Positions 53,060-61,615 of a stretch of DNA of 64,000 bases are shown piece after piece. The notes below the pieces were generated by a model, which saw only the letters and a list, made by a program, of their open reading frames with translations, was not told the origin of the DNA and did not search any database. The DNA lies in NCBI GenBank assembly GCA_963788185.1, contig CAWBGE010000017.1:496001-560000 (forward strand). Reading direction: 5' to 3'. The stretch's first letter is position 1. Each line of letters opens with the position of its first letter. Source of the DNA: CAIWHR01 sp963788185 (lineage in GTDB: Bacteria; Pseudomonadota; Gammaproteobacteria; Burkholderiales; Casimicrobiaceae). The position numbers and the translations under genes were made by a program.

Positions 53060-55060
53060 ATGACGACGACTGCTCCCCTGTGGCAACCCTCGGCGGAACG
53101 CGTCGCACGCGCCAACCTCACCGCGTTCGCGACCCGGGTCGCGGCTGACACGGGGCGGGAATTTCCCGACTACGCGTCGCTCTGGCGCTGGTCGGTGGAG
53201 CACAAGGAAGCGTTCTGGCGCGCGCTCTGGGACTTCGCGGGCGTCACGGGCGATCGCGGCGCACGCGGCATCGTCGACGCGCATCTGATGCCGGGCGCCC
53301 GGTTCTTTCCCGATGCGTCGCTCAACTTCGCCGAAAACCTGCTCGCTGCTTCCGCCGCACGGGTCGGCAGGGGAGAGGACAGCGACGCCCTGGTGTTTCG
53401 CGGCGAGGACAAGCTGCGGCGGCGCATCTCCGACGCGGAACTGCTGGCGCTGGTGTCGCGCGTTCAACAGGCGTTCGCCGGGTTCGGGCTCGGCGCCGGT
53501 GACCGGGTGGCGGCGTACGTGCCGAACCTGCCCGAGGCAGTGATCGCAATGCTCGGTGCCACGTCGCTGGGGGCGGTATGGACATCGTGCTCGCCCGATT
53601 TCGGCGTGCAGGGCGTCGTCGATCGCTTCGGCCAGATCGGCCCGCGCGTGCTGGTGACCACCGACGGGTACTGGTACGGCGGCAAGGCCGTGCCGATCGC
53701 CGACAAGGTCGCCGCGCTGCTGTCGAAGCTGCCGTCGATCGAGCGGGTGATCGTCATTCCGTATCTGCAGCAGACGCCCGGCGCGAGCGACGACCTCTCG
53801 GGGCTCTCCGGCGCCGTCGGCTGGGATGCGTTTCTCGCGCCCTTCGCCGCGCAGGCGCCGGTGTACGCGCGGCTGCCTTTCGACCACCCGCTGTTCGTCC
53901 TCTACTCGTCCGGAACCACCGGCGCGCCCAAATGCATCGTGCATGGCGCCGGGGGCACGCTGCTCCAGCACCTCAAGGAACACATCCTTCACGGCGACCT
54001 CAAGGCCGGCGACCGGTTGTTCTACTTCACCACCTGCGGCTGGGTGATGTGGAACTGGATGGTGTCCGGACTTGCGGCCGGGGCGACGCTTGCCCTGTAC
54101 GACGGCTCCCCGTTCGTCGATCGCGGCAGGGTGCTGTGGGACCTGGCCGCGGCCGAGGGCGTCACCCACTTCGGAACCTCGGCCAGATACATCGATGCGA
54201 TCAGGAAGATCGCCCTGGTGCCGCGCAAGGACTTCGAATTCCCGTCGCTGCGCGCGATCTACTCGACCGGCAGCCTTCTGTCGCCGGAGAGCTTCGACTA
54301 CATCTACCAGTGCGTGAAGGAGGATGTCTGCCTGTCTTCGATCTCGGGCGGGACCGACATCGTGTCCTGTTTTGCGCTGGGCGCGCCGACGCTGCCGGTC
54401 TGGCGCGGAGAGTTGCAGTGCCGGGGGCTCGGAATGGATGTCGATGTGTTCGACGACAACGGCAAGCCGACCGGCGGCGCCAAGGGGGAGCTGGTGTGCA
54501 AGGGCCCCTTTCCGTCGCTGCCGCTGGGCTTCTGGAACGACCCCCAGGAGGAAAGGTACCGGGCGACCTATTTCGACCGCTTCCCCAACGTCTGGTGCCA
54601 TGGCGACTATGTCGAGATCACCGGGCGCGGCGGCATGATCATCCATGGCCGGTCCGATGCGACGCTCAATCCGGGCGGCGTGCGCATCGGTACCGCCGAG
54701 ATCTACCGCCAGGTCGAGCAATTGCCGGAGGTCGTCGAAAGCGTCGCCATCGGGCAGGACTGGCCGCCGGGCGAGGTTGGCGACATCCGCGTGGTGCTCT
54801 TTGTCCGGCTGCGCGAAGGCCTCACGCTCGACGAGGCGCTGACCGAGCGCATCCGGCAGCACATTCGGGTCAACACCACGCCGCGGCATGTGCCCGCCAA
54901 GGTGGTACAGGTCACCGACATCCCGCGCACCAGGACCAACAAGATCGCCGAGCTCGCCGTGCGAAACGTCGTTCACGATCGCGAGGTGGCCAACGTCGGG
55001 GCTCTGGCGAATCCCGAGGCGCTGGATCAGTACCGCGATCGCAGCGAGTTGAAGACCTGA
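53060..55060 (+). CDS. aacS: Acetoacetyl-CoA synthetase
   Basis: AMP-forming acid:CoA ligase of 666 residues that activates acetoacetate (ketone-body or polyhydroxybutyrate breakdown product) to acetoacetyl-CoA. The N-terminal cap DYASLWRWSVEHKEAFW, the P-loop LYSSGTTGAPKCIVHG, the specificity text TTCGWVMWNWMVSGLAAGA and the late motif HGRSDATLNPGGVRIGTAE are typical of AacS rather than acetyl-CoA synthetase. The acetylatable lysine motif is RTNKIAELAV. It is 9 bases after the thioesterase gene. Confidence 0.93.
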   Translation: MTTTAPLWQPSAERVARANLTAFATRVAADTGREFPDYASLWRWSVEHKEAFWRALWDFAGVTGDRGARGIVDAHLMPGARFFPDASLNFAENLLAASAARVGRGEDSDALVFRGEDKLRRRISDAELLALVSRVQQAFAGFGLGAGDRVAAYVPNLPEAVIAMLGATSLGAVWTSCSPDFGVQGVVDRFGQIGPRVLVTTDGYWYGGKAVPIADKVAALLSKLPSIERVIVIPYLQQTPGASDDLSGLSGAVGWDAFLAPFAAQAPVYARLPFDHPLFVLYSSGTTGAPKCIVHGAGGTLLQHLKEHILHGDLKAGDRLFYFTTCGWVMWNWMVSGLAAGATLALYDGSPFVDRGRVLWDLAAAEGVTHFGTSARYIDAIRKIALVPRKDFEFPSLRAIYSTGSLLSPESFDYIYQCVKEDVCLSSISGGTDIVSCFALGAPTLPVWRGELQCRGLGMDVDVFDDNGKPTGGAKGELVCKGPFPSLPLGFWNDPQEERYRATYFDRFPNVWCHGDYVEITGRGGMIIHGRSDATLNPGGVRIGTAEIYRQVEQLPEVVESVAIGQDWPPGEVGDIRVVLFVRLREGLTLDEALTERIRQHIRVNTTPRHVPAKVVQVTDIPRTRTNKIAELAVRNVVHDREVANVGALANPEALDQYRDRSELKT

Positions 55061-55100
55061 CGCGTCCACGACCGGATTCGCCTTTCCCGAGGAACCTTCC

Positions 55101-55649
55101 ATGCTGCTCGACGCCCACCGCTCGACCCTGCTCGTCATCGACGTGCAGCAGAAACTGCTGCCGGCGATTCACGACCAGGAATCCGTCGTTGCCCGCATCG
55201 CCTGGCTGATTCGCGCGGCGCAGAAGCTCGGCGTCCCGGTGGCCGCCACGCTGCAATACCCGAAGGGATTGGGTCCGCTGGCCGCGGAGATCGCCGAACT
55301 GCTGCCCGAGGGCGCGACGGGAACCAAGAACCACTTCTCCTGTGTGGCTGCCGGATGCCTGCCCGGATTGCCGGGGGGTGATCGCGCGCAGGTGGTGATC
55401 GTCGGCGTCGAGGCGCATGTGTGCGTGTTGCAGACAGCGCTGGACCTGATCGAGGACGGGCGCGAGGTCTACGTCGTGGCGGAAGGTGTGGGCTCGCGCC
55501 GGCCCGCCGACTGCGAGGTCGCGCTGGCGCGGATACGACAGGAGGGAGGGCGCATCATCACGCGGGAAATGGCGGCATTCGAGTGGCTGAAGGAGGCCGG
55601 AACGCCGCTGTTCAAGGACGTGAGCAAGACCCTGTTGCGCGACGGCTGA
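55101..55649 (+). CDS. Isochorismatase-family cysteine hydrolase
   Basis: A 182-residue member of the isochorismatase-like fold. The catalytic triad is complete: Asp14 in LLVIDVQQKLL, Lys76 in ATGTKNHFSC and Cys108 in GVEAHVCVLQTALDL, with the usual cis-peptide before the cysteine loop. It resembles YcaC-type proteins and other hydrolases of unknown substrate (nicotinamidase-like amides are also possible). A GAGGAA ribosome-binding site precedes the ATG. The following membrane-protein gene starts 4 bases after its stop. Confidence 0.88.
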   Translation: MLLDAHRSTLLVIDVQQKLLPAIHDQESVVARIAWLIRAAQKLGVPVAATLQYPKGLGPLAAEIAELLPEGATGTKNHFSCVAAGCLPGLPGGDRAQVVIVGVEAHVCVLQTALDLIEDGREVYVVAEGVGSRRPADCEVALARIRQEGGRIITREMAAFEWLKEAGTPLFKDVSKTLLRDG

Positions 55650-55653
55650 CGGC

Positions 55654-56616
55654 ATGAATTTCCTCGCCATTCTCGCGGTGCTCGGCCTGGAGCAATGGCG
55701 GACCTTCCGCTGGCGTGCCGCCGTGGAGCGCGCGTTCGTGCTCTGGGCGCGCGGCATCGAGCGCCGCTTCAACGGCGGCACGCGCGAGCAGGGCATCCTG
55801 GGAATGGTGCTCGCGCTGTTGCCGGTGACGCTCGCTGCCGCGGGGCTGTTCTGGCTGTTTTCGACGCTGCACCCGGCGCTGGGGCTGGCGTGGAACGTCC
55901 TCATGCTGTATCTGCTGCTGGGCTTCCGCCGTTTCAGCCACGCGTACGCCCGCGTGGCGGCGGCGCTCCGCGCGGACGACATCGACGGCGCGCGGCGTGC
56001 GCTGTCCGCGTGGCGCGGCGGAGTCACCCGCGAATTGTCGAGCGAGGAAGTCGCGCGCCTCGCCATCGAGCGCGGCTTGCTCGATTCGTACCGCCAGGTA
56101 TTCGCGACGCTGTTCTGGTTCACCGTGCTGCCCGGGCCGGCCGGCGCGGTGCTCTACCGTGCGGCTGCGCTCCTCGCCGACGAATGGCGCGCGGACATTC
56201 GCGGCGACGACACGACGCCGATTGCGCGCGCGCGAAACGTCTTCGGCGCCCCGGCGCGGCGCGTGCTGTGGCTGCTGGACTGGATCCCGGTGCGCCTGAC
56301 GGCGCTGTCGTTTGCCGTGGTTGGCGACTTCGAGGACGCGGCCTGGTGCTGGCGGACGCAGGCGCCCGCGTGGTCGGACGAGGACGGAGGCGAGCATGCG
56401 GGCGTGATCCTCGCCACCGGTGCCGGCGCGCTCGGGGTCACCCTTGGCGGTACGCTGCCGGGCCTGACCGGCGAACCGGAGTTTCGTCCCGGGCTCGGGA
56501 TGGGCGAGCCCCCCGATGCCGATCTGATGCCAAGCGCCGTGGGCCTCGTCTGGCGCGCGCTGGTGCTCTGGCTGTTGCTGATCCTGCTGCTGACGCTCGC
56601 CAACTGGGCGCCCTGA
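55654..56616 (+). CDS. CobD/CbiB-family (AmpE-like) integral membrane protein
   Basis: Membrane protein of 320 residues with about four to five hydrophobic segments. WARGIERRFNGG near the start, ELSSEEVARLAIERGL and the polar FRPGLGMGEPPDADL stretch recall the CobD/CbiB and AmpE family. No cobalamin biosynthesis gene is near, so a role in adenosylcobinamide formation is doubtful. In betaproteobacteria such proteins often lie alone next to housekeeping genes. It is tightly linked to the isochorismatase-like gene and converges on rsgA. Confidence 0.75.
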   Translation: MNFLAILAVLGLEQWRTFRWRAAVERAFVLWARGIERRFNGGTREQGILGMVLALLPVTLAAAGLFWLFSTLHPALGLAWNVLMLYLLLGFRRFSHAYARVAAALRADDIDGARRALSAWRGGVTRELSSEEVARLAIERGLLDSYRQVFATLFWFTVLPGPAGAVLYRAAALLADEWRADIRGDDTTPIARARNVFGAPARRVLWLLDWIPVRLTALSFAVVGDFEDAAWCWRTQAPAWSDEDGGEHAGVILATGAGALGVTLGGTLPGLTGEPEFRPGLGMGEPPDADLMPSAVGLVWRALVLWLLLILLLTLANWAP

Positions 56617-56641
56617 CCTCGCCCCGCTGCGCCGGCCCGCT

Positions 56642-57535
56642 TCAGCGACCGGGGCGCCTTGCCTGCTCGCTTTCGTCAACCAGCGCGCGCAGCAGCGACA
56701 GCCGGTAGGGCGCCGCGCGGCCTTCGGCGACGGCTGCGCGAAACGCGCAATCGGGTTCGCGGTCGTGCCGGCAATCGCGGAACCGGCAGCGGTCGCGGCA
56801 GGGCTCGAATTCGGCGAACGCGGCGACGATCGCGTCGGGCGCGAGATGCGCGAGCCCGAAGGCCTTCATTCCCGGCGAGTCGACCACCCAGCCATCGCCT
56901 TCCTGTGCACCGAGCGGGTAGAGCGTCGAATGCGTGGTCGTGTGCCGTCCCGTGTGCAGCGCATTGGACACTGCCGCGGTCTTCGCCAATGCCAGCGGCG
57001 CGATCGCGTTGAGGATCGTCGACTTCCCCATTCCGGATTGCCCGATCAGCACCGAGCGCCGGCCCGCGAACCAGGGCCGCAGCGGCGCGATGTCGCGCTG
57101 CGCCGACGCTTCGACCACGGTGTAGCCCAGTGCGACGAAGGGAGCCAGCCGCGCCACCAGCGTGGCGAACGCGGGCTGGTCGGACTTGTTGGCGGCGACC
57201 ACGAACCGGCAGCCTTCGGCCGAGGCCGCAACCGCCCAGCGGTTGACCAGTTCGAGGTCGAGCGAGATATCCGGCGCGACGACGCCGACGATCTGGTCGA
57301 CGTTGGCGGCGATGAGCTTTTCCTTGTAGGCGTCCGAGCGGAAGAGAAGGGAGTTGCGCGGCAGCACCTCCTCGATGGCGCCGCCGCCGGCAACCCGCGC
57401 GACGCGGACACGGTCCCCGCAGGCGAGCGTGGCGCTGCGTCCCTTGAGCACGCAGGAAAGCGTCTCGCCGGCGTCGAGCGCGACGACGAAGTGGCGACGA
57501 TGCGCCGATACCACGCAGCCCTCGATCGGGATCAT
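56642..57535 (-). CDS. rsgA: Small ribosomal subunit biogenesis GTPase RsgA
   Basis: Circularly permuted GTPase of 297 residues acting in late 30S maturation. An N-terminal OB domain (GRSATLACGDRVRVARV) precedes the G motifs in the order G4 (ANKSD), G1 (GQSGMGKST) and G3 (DSPGMKAFG). The C-terminal zinc knuckle CRFRDCRHDREPDC is intact. It starts 4 bases after the stop of the M48 protease gene, suggesting coexpression. Confidence 0.95.
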   Translation of the reverse strand: MIPIEGCVVSAHRRHFVVALDAGETLSCVLKGRSATLACGDRVRVARVAGGGAIEEVLPRNSLLFRSDAYKEKLIAANVDQIVGVVAPDISLDLELVNRWAVAASAEGCRFVVAANKSDQPAFATLVARLAPFVALGYTVVEASAQRDIAPLRPWFAGRRSVLIGQSGMGKSTILNAIAPLALAKTAAVSNALHTGRHTTTHSTLYPLGAQEGDGWVVDSPGMKAFGLAHLAPDAIVAAFAEFEPCRDRCRFRDCRHDREPDCAFRAAVAEGRAAPYRLSLLRALVDESEQARRPGR

Positions 57536-57539
57536 GGCA

Positions 57540-58823
57540 CTACGCGGCGGTCGCGCCTGCCCCGGTCGGCAGCAGCGCCTGCAGCCGCGCGATGCGAACG
57601 CTGGCCGGCGGATGGGAATCGTGGAACGCGGAGTGCAAGGGGTCAGGCGTCAGTGTCGCGGCGTTGTCCTCGTACAGCTTGACCAGCGCATGCACGAGCG
57701 CGTCGCCGGACGCGTTGCGGGTGGCGAAGGCGTCGGCTTCGAACTCGTGCTTGCGCGAGTAAAGCGCCGACAGCGGCGTGAGCGCGAACGTGAAGACGGG
57801 CAGCACGAGGAAGAACAGCACCAGCGCGACCCCGGGGCGGTCGCCGCTCGCCGCCGGCACGCCGAGTCCCTCGTAGAACCACGGCGAGGTTGACAGCCAG
57901 GCGAGTAGCGCCAGGAAGGCGAGCGAGGCCACCGCCATCCACGCCATCCGCTTGAACACGTGCTTCAGCCTGAAGTGACCGAGTTCATGCGCGAGGACGG
58001 CCTCGAGCTCGTCGGGGGCGAGACGCGAAAGCAGGGTGTCGAAGAACACGATGCGCTTGGCGCGGCCGAAGCCGGTGAAGAACGCGTTGCCGTGCGACGA
58101 GCGACGCGATCCGTCGATGACGAACAGGCCCCGATTTTCGAAGCCGCAGCGCGCGAGCAGGCGCTCGATGGCGTCGCGCGCGGCACCGGCCGGGAGCGGA
58201 GAGAACTTGTTGAACAGCGGTGCGATGACCGTCGGATAGAGGGCAAGGACCAGCACCTGGAACGCGATCCACGCACCCCAGGCCCAAAGCCACCATGCGG
58301 GCCCCGCCGCGCGCATCAGCCAAAGGATCAGTGCGACCAGCGGCAGCCCGAGCGTCGCCGCGACGAGGATTCCCTTGGCGAGATCGGCAAACCAGAGCCG
58401 CGGCGTCGTGCGGTTGAAGCCGAACCGCGCTTCGATGCCGAAGGTGCGCCGCCACGAGAACGGCAGGCCGATGACGCCGGTGACTGCGGCCAGCGCGACG
58501 ATGAGGGCGAGGTCGCGGACGAGGTCGCCGCCGGGAAGCGGTTCCGTCAGCGCGACCAGCGCCGCCAATCCGCCGCCGAGCGTGAGTGCCACGAGGACGG
58601 CCGCGTCGACCAGCATCTCGACGCTGCCGAAGCGCGTGCGCGCGACGGTGTAATCGGCGGCTTTCTGGTGGGCTTCGAGACGGATGTGGTCGCGAAAGGC
58701 CTCCGGCACCGATTCGCGATGCGCGATTACGTGCCGCTCATGGCGCCGCGCGAGCCACAGCTGCAGCGCCAGCGACACCAGCAGCGCGACGACGAACAAC
58801 AGCGTGAACAGGGCGGGCGGCAA
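57540..58823 (-). CDS. M48-family membrane zinc metalloprotease (Ste24-like)
   Basis: Protease of 427 residues with several membrane helices. The zinc motif is HELGHFRLKHV, with the third ligand in EFEADAFA about 80 residues later, and the conserved HGNAFFTGFGRAKRIVFFDTLLS region before it. The combination fits the CAAX prenyl protease/Ste24 subgroup, which in bacteria is thought to act in membrane protein quality control. The start is TTG at 58823; the next in-frame ATG would remove the first membrane helices. It diverges from orn with an 80-base spacer. Confidence 0.92.
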   Translation of the reverse strand: MPPALFTLLFVVALLVSLALQLWLARRHERHVIAHRESVPEAFRDHIRLEAHQKAADYTVARTRFGSVEMLVDAAVLVALTLGGGLAALVALTEPLPGGDLVRDLALIVALAAVTGVIGLPFSWRRTFGIEARFGFNRTTPRLWFADLAKGILVAATLGLPLVALILWLMRAAGPAWWLWAWGAWIAFQVLVLALYPTVIAPLFNKFSPLPAGAARDAIERLLARCGFENRGLFVIDGSRRSSHGNAFFTGFGRAKRIVFFDTLLSRLAPDELEAVLAHELGHFRLKHVFKRMAWMAVASLAFLALLAWLSTSPWFYEGLGVPAASGDRPGVALVLFFLVLPVFTFALTPLSALYSRKHEFEADAFATRNASGDALVHALVKLYEDNAATLTPDPLHSAFHDSHPPASVRIARLQALLPTGAGATAA

Positions 58824-58903
58824 GGCGTCGATTCCGGTGAGCGCCGCCGGGCGGCGGCGACGCAGTGTGGGACAATGTGCGGCCGATTCTACGCGAAATC
58901 AAC

Positions 58904-59449
58904 ATGCCCCAAGACGCCGACCGCCTGATCTGGATCGACCTCGAGATGACCGGATTGAAGCCCGACAGCGACCGCATCATCGAAGTGGCGCTGGTCATCA
59001 CCGACAACGAACTCAACACCGTTGCCGAGGCGCCGGTGTGGGCGGTCCACCAGAGCGACGAAGTGCTCGAGGCCATGGACGCGTGGAACAAGGGAACGCA
59101 CGGCAAGTCCGGCCTGATCGACCGGGTCAAGGCGGCGGTAGTCGGCGATGCCGACGTCGAACAGGCGGCGCTGGCCTTCCTGCGCGAGCACGTGCCGGCC
59201 AAGGCGTCGCCGATGTGCGGCAACTCGATCTGCCAGGACCGGCGCTTCCTCGCCCGCTGCATGCCGGCGTTCGAGGACTGGTTCCACTACCGCAACCTCG
59301 ACGTCTCGACGCTGAAGGAGCTTTGCCGCCGCTGGAAGCCCGAGTTGATGAAGGGGGTTCCGAAGGAAGGCAAGCACGAAGCACTCGCGGACGTGTACGA
59401 GTCGATCATGGAACTCAAGTACTACCGCGAGCACTTCATTCGGTGCTGA
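58904..59449 (+). CDS. orn: Oligoribonuclease
   Basis: DEDDh 3'-to-5' exoribonuclease of 181 residues that degrades dinucleotides, including pGpG from cyclic di-GMP turnover. Motifs are LIWIDLEMTGL (Asp and Glu), NSICQDRRFLARCMP (Asp) and the C-terminal HEALADVYESIMELKYYR (His and Asp). The length equals that of the E. coli enzyme when started at ATG 58904; the frame extends 13 codons upstream. It converges on the lipoprotein hydrolase gene, whose stop is 6 bases away. Confidence 0.96.
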   Translation: MPQDADRLIWIDLEMTGLKPDSDRIIEVALVITDNELNTVAEAPVWAVHQSDEVLEAMDAWNKGTHGKSGLIDRVKAAVVGDADVEQAALAFLREHVPAKASPMCGNSICQDRRFLARCMPAFEDWFHYRNLDVSTLKELCRRWKPELMKGVPKEGKHEALADVYESIMELKYYREHFIRC

Positions 59450-59455
59450 CATCCC

Positions 59456-60346
59456 TCAACGCATCGAGATCGACGCTCCGCGGGCACGGTAGTTGAGCTG
59501 CGCGAGCTGCACGAAGTCGTCGACGGCGCGGCGGTAGTCGGCCATGCCGGTGCCGGCGAAATTGCTGTGGCTCCCGCCTTCGATCAGCAGCAGGCGCTTC
59601 GGCGACGGCGCCGCCGCATAGAGCCGCTCGCTCATCGATGCCGGCACGATCGCGTCGGCGGTGCCGTGGATGAACATTGCGGGAATGCGCAGCGTCTTCA
59701 CTCGCTCCAGCGCATCGAAACGCTGCGTCAGCAGCGCGCCGACCGGCAGATTCCGGTCCGCCGCCATATCGGGGAGGGACGTGAAGCCCGCTTCGGCGAT
59801 GACGCCCGCGGCGCCGTCCTCGGTGGCCGCGAGTTCGAGCGCGACCGCGGCGCCCAGCGAGTGGCCGTAGAGGAAGCGGCGGTCGGCGCGCGGCTCCCGG
59901 CGCCGCACCTCGACCCAGGCCGCGCGCGCGTCGGCGTAGATCTCGCGTTCGGACGGCAATGCGCCGTCGCTGCGACCGAAGCCGCGATAGTCGATCGCCA
60001 GCACGTTGAATCCCAGCGCTTGCCAGCGCGCGATGCGGAACAGGTTGTTGCCGAGACTCCAGCGCACGCCGTGCAGATACAGGATCGTCGGCGCTTCGGC
60101 GCGTGCCGACGGCAGCCACCACGCGTGGATGCGCTCTTCACCGGGCCCGTCGGCGCGGGGAACAGCGAGCCAGACTTCCTCGTGGGAGAGCCCCAGGTCC
60201 GCGGGCGTGCGCACGTAGTCGCGGACCGGCCGATAGACGATCTCCCGCTCCCTTGTCTCGAGGTAGACGCAACCGGCGGCGCCCGCCGCGATCACGGCGG
60301 TCAGGAGCGCGAGGGCGAAACGCAGGCGGCGGCGGAGTGGAGTCAC
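59456..60346 (-). CDS. Lipoprotein alpha/beta hydrolase
   Basis: Protein of 296 residues with an N-terminal lipoprotein signal (LRFALALLTAVIAAGAAGC), so it should be membrane-anchored outside the cytoplasm. The hydrolase core has ILYLHGVRWSLGNN, the nucleophile motif GHSLGAAVAL, an acidic residue in IHGTADAIVPA and histidine in GGSHSNFAGTG. It resembles BEM46/FrsA-like serine hydrolases; substrate unknown. I choose GTG 60346 because AGGA precedes it and it gives a compact signal peptide; ATG 60379 would add 11 residues. Confidence 0.82.
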   Translation of the reverse strand: MTPLRRRLRFALALLTAVIAAGAAGCVYLETREREIVYRPVRDYVRTPADLGLSHEEVWLAVPRADGPGEERIHAWWLPSARAEAPTILYLHGVRWSLGNNLFRIARWQALGFNVLAIDYRGFGRSDGALPSEREIYADARAAWVEVRRREPRADRRFLYGHSLGAAVALELAATEDGAAGVIAEAGFTSLPDMAADRNLPVGALLTQRFDALERVKTLRIPAMFIHGTADAIVPASMSERLYAAAPSPKRLLLIEGGSHSNFAGTGMADYRRAVDDFVQLAQLNYRARGASISMR

Positions 60347-60492
60347 GATGTTGGCGTCCTGGTCGAAGCAATGCGGCATTGCCGGCCCGGAGCCCGCTGT
60401 CCCGCGTCACGGCAGGGATGGACAGTAGCAGGGTGCGGGTAGTTCCGCACGCTGCGCGAAATGAATCGGGACGAAGCTGCAGGGCCGGATCA

Positions 60493-60521
60493 TTGTTGCG
60501 GACGCGCCTCGCCTGCATAAT
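60493..60521 (+). promoter_or_regulatory. Candidate promoter giving a leaderless Nudix mRNA
   Basis: TTGTTG (60493-60498) and CATAAT (60516-60521) are separated by exactly 17 bases. The ATG of the Nudix gene begins 7 bases after the -10 box, where transcription would normally start, and there is no Shine-Dalgarno before it. The message would therefore be leaderless or nearly so. Confidence 0.4.
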
Positions 60522-60527
60522 CCGCGG

Positions 60528-61076
60528 ATGAATTTCTGCAGCCACTGCGGCAGCGACCGCATCGCCTTGCGCGTACCCGATGGCGACAACATGCCGCGAC
60601 ACACCTGCGATGCCTGCGGCGCGATCCATTACCAGAATCCCAAGATCGTCGTCGGTTGCCTGCCCGAGTGGGACGGGCAGGTCCTGCTGTGCCGGCGCGC
60701 GATCGAGCCGCGCCACGGACTGTGGACGCTGCCCGCCGGCTTTCTCGAGAACGGCGAGTCGGTCGTCGCCGGGGCGATGCGCGAAACCGACGAAGAGGCG
60801 GGGGCGCGGGTCGAGATCGGCGAACTCTACACGCTGATCAGCTTGTCGCAGATCGGGCAGGTGTTCATGATGTTCCGGGCGCGCCTCACCGATCTCGACT
60901 TCGCGCCGGGGCCCGAAAGCCTCGAGGTGCGGTTGTTCAGCGAGGAGGACATTCCCTGGGAGGAACTCGCGTTCCGCACCATCGCGCGGACGCTGCGCCG
61001 GTATTTCCTGGACCGCAAGGAGGGGCGCTTTCCGTTGCGCGTCAGCGTGCTGGAACGCAAACCCTCAAAGCGTTGA
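60528..61076 (+). CDS. Nudix hydrolase with N-terminal zinc ribbon
   Basis: A 182-residue protein. Residues 1-35 form a zinc ribbon (CSHCG ... CDACG). The Nudix box GFLENGESVVAGAMRETDEEAG gives the Mg2+-binding glutamates at the standard spacing. This arrangement is common in pyrophosphohydrolases acting on NAD-like, ADP-ribose or other dinucleoside substrates, and many betaproteobacteria carry a homologue. The exact substrate is unknown. It converges on the DUF302 gene 15 bases downstream. Confidence 0.9.
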   Translation: MNFCSHCGSDRIALRVPDGDNMPRHTCDACGAIHYQNPKIVVGCLPEWDGQVLLCRRAIEPRHGLWTLPAGFLENGESVVAGAMRETDEEAGARVEIGELYTLISLSQIGQVFMMFRARLTDLDFAPGPESLEVRLFSEEDIPWEELAFRTIARTLRRYFLDRKEGRFPLRVSVLERKPSKR

Positions 61077-61091
61077 GCGCCCGCGCCGCCG

Positions 61092-61484
61092 TCACAGCGC
61101 GTTCATCACCCTGACGAGCCGCGCGCGGACTTCGTTGGCGAGGGGCTCGACAGTCGCCTTGCCCACCAGACGAAACATCGGCAGCGGGTCCATGAACTCG
61201 ACGTGAACCCGCTTCGCCGCGTCCTCGCGCACCACGACATTGCAGGGCATGAGCAAGCCTATCGACGGCTCGGCGTCCAGCGCCTGCGCGGCGAATGGGG
61301 GGTTGCAGGCGCCGAGGATGCGATAGGGCGGCATGTCCCTGTCGAGCTTCTTCTTCATCGTGGCCGCGACGTCGATGTCGCTCAGCACGCCGAAGCCCTC
61401 GCTGGCAAGCGCCTGCGTCACGCGGGCTACGGCCGCGTCGAATCCAAGCGTCACTTCCTTGCCGAAGCCGTAAGCGTTTTGCAT
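61092..61484 (-). CDS. DUF302 domain protein
   Basis: Small cytoplasmic protein of 130 residues. MQNAYGFGKEVTLGFDAAVARVTQALASEGFGVLSDIDV and the later LGACNPPFAAQALDAEPSIGLLMPCNVVV-like text (quoted here only as the landmarks LGACNPPFA and GLLMPCNVVV) define DUF302, a dimeric alpha/beta domain of unknown function with conserved cysteines. Start ATG 61484; the upstream continuation of the frame has no family match. It diverges from pdxH across 131 bases. Confidence 0.88.
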   Translation of the reverse strand: MQNAYGFGKEVTLGFDAAVARVTQALASEGFGVLSDIDVAATMKKKLDRDMPPYRILGACNPPFAAQALDAEPSIGLLMPCNVVVREDAAKRVHVEFMDPLPMFRLVGKATVEPLANEVRARLVRVMNAL

Positions 61485-61561
61485 TGTCCTGCCCCAGTGG
61501 TCGAAGATGAAGATCGTCGCCGAAATCGTGCTCGGCTGTCTGTGACTTCGATCACCGTGGG

Positions 61562-61590
61562 TCGATGAAGCTGCGGTGGAGGCGTAAAAT
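61562..61590 (+). promoter_or_regulatory. Candidate promoter for pdxH
   Basis: TAAAAT at 61585-61590 is a good -10 match in GC-rich DNA, 26 bases ahead of the pdxH ATG. A weak -35 (TCGATG, 61562-61567) sits at 17-base spacing. The divergent DUF302 gene starts about 80 bases away in the other direction. Confidence 0.35.
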
Positions 61591-61615
61591 GCACCGCTGA
61601 CGCCCTGGCAACGCC

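Noticed and set aside
50510..55138. 1542-codon open frame on the minus strand opposite the EtfD-like, thioesterase and aacS genes
   Set aside because: It is an antisense shadow caused by strong GC bias at third codon positions; its translation is Arg/Asp/Gln-rich low complexity with no motif, while the plus strand has three recognisable enzymes.
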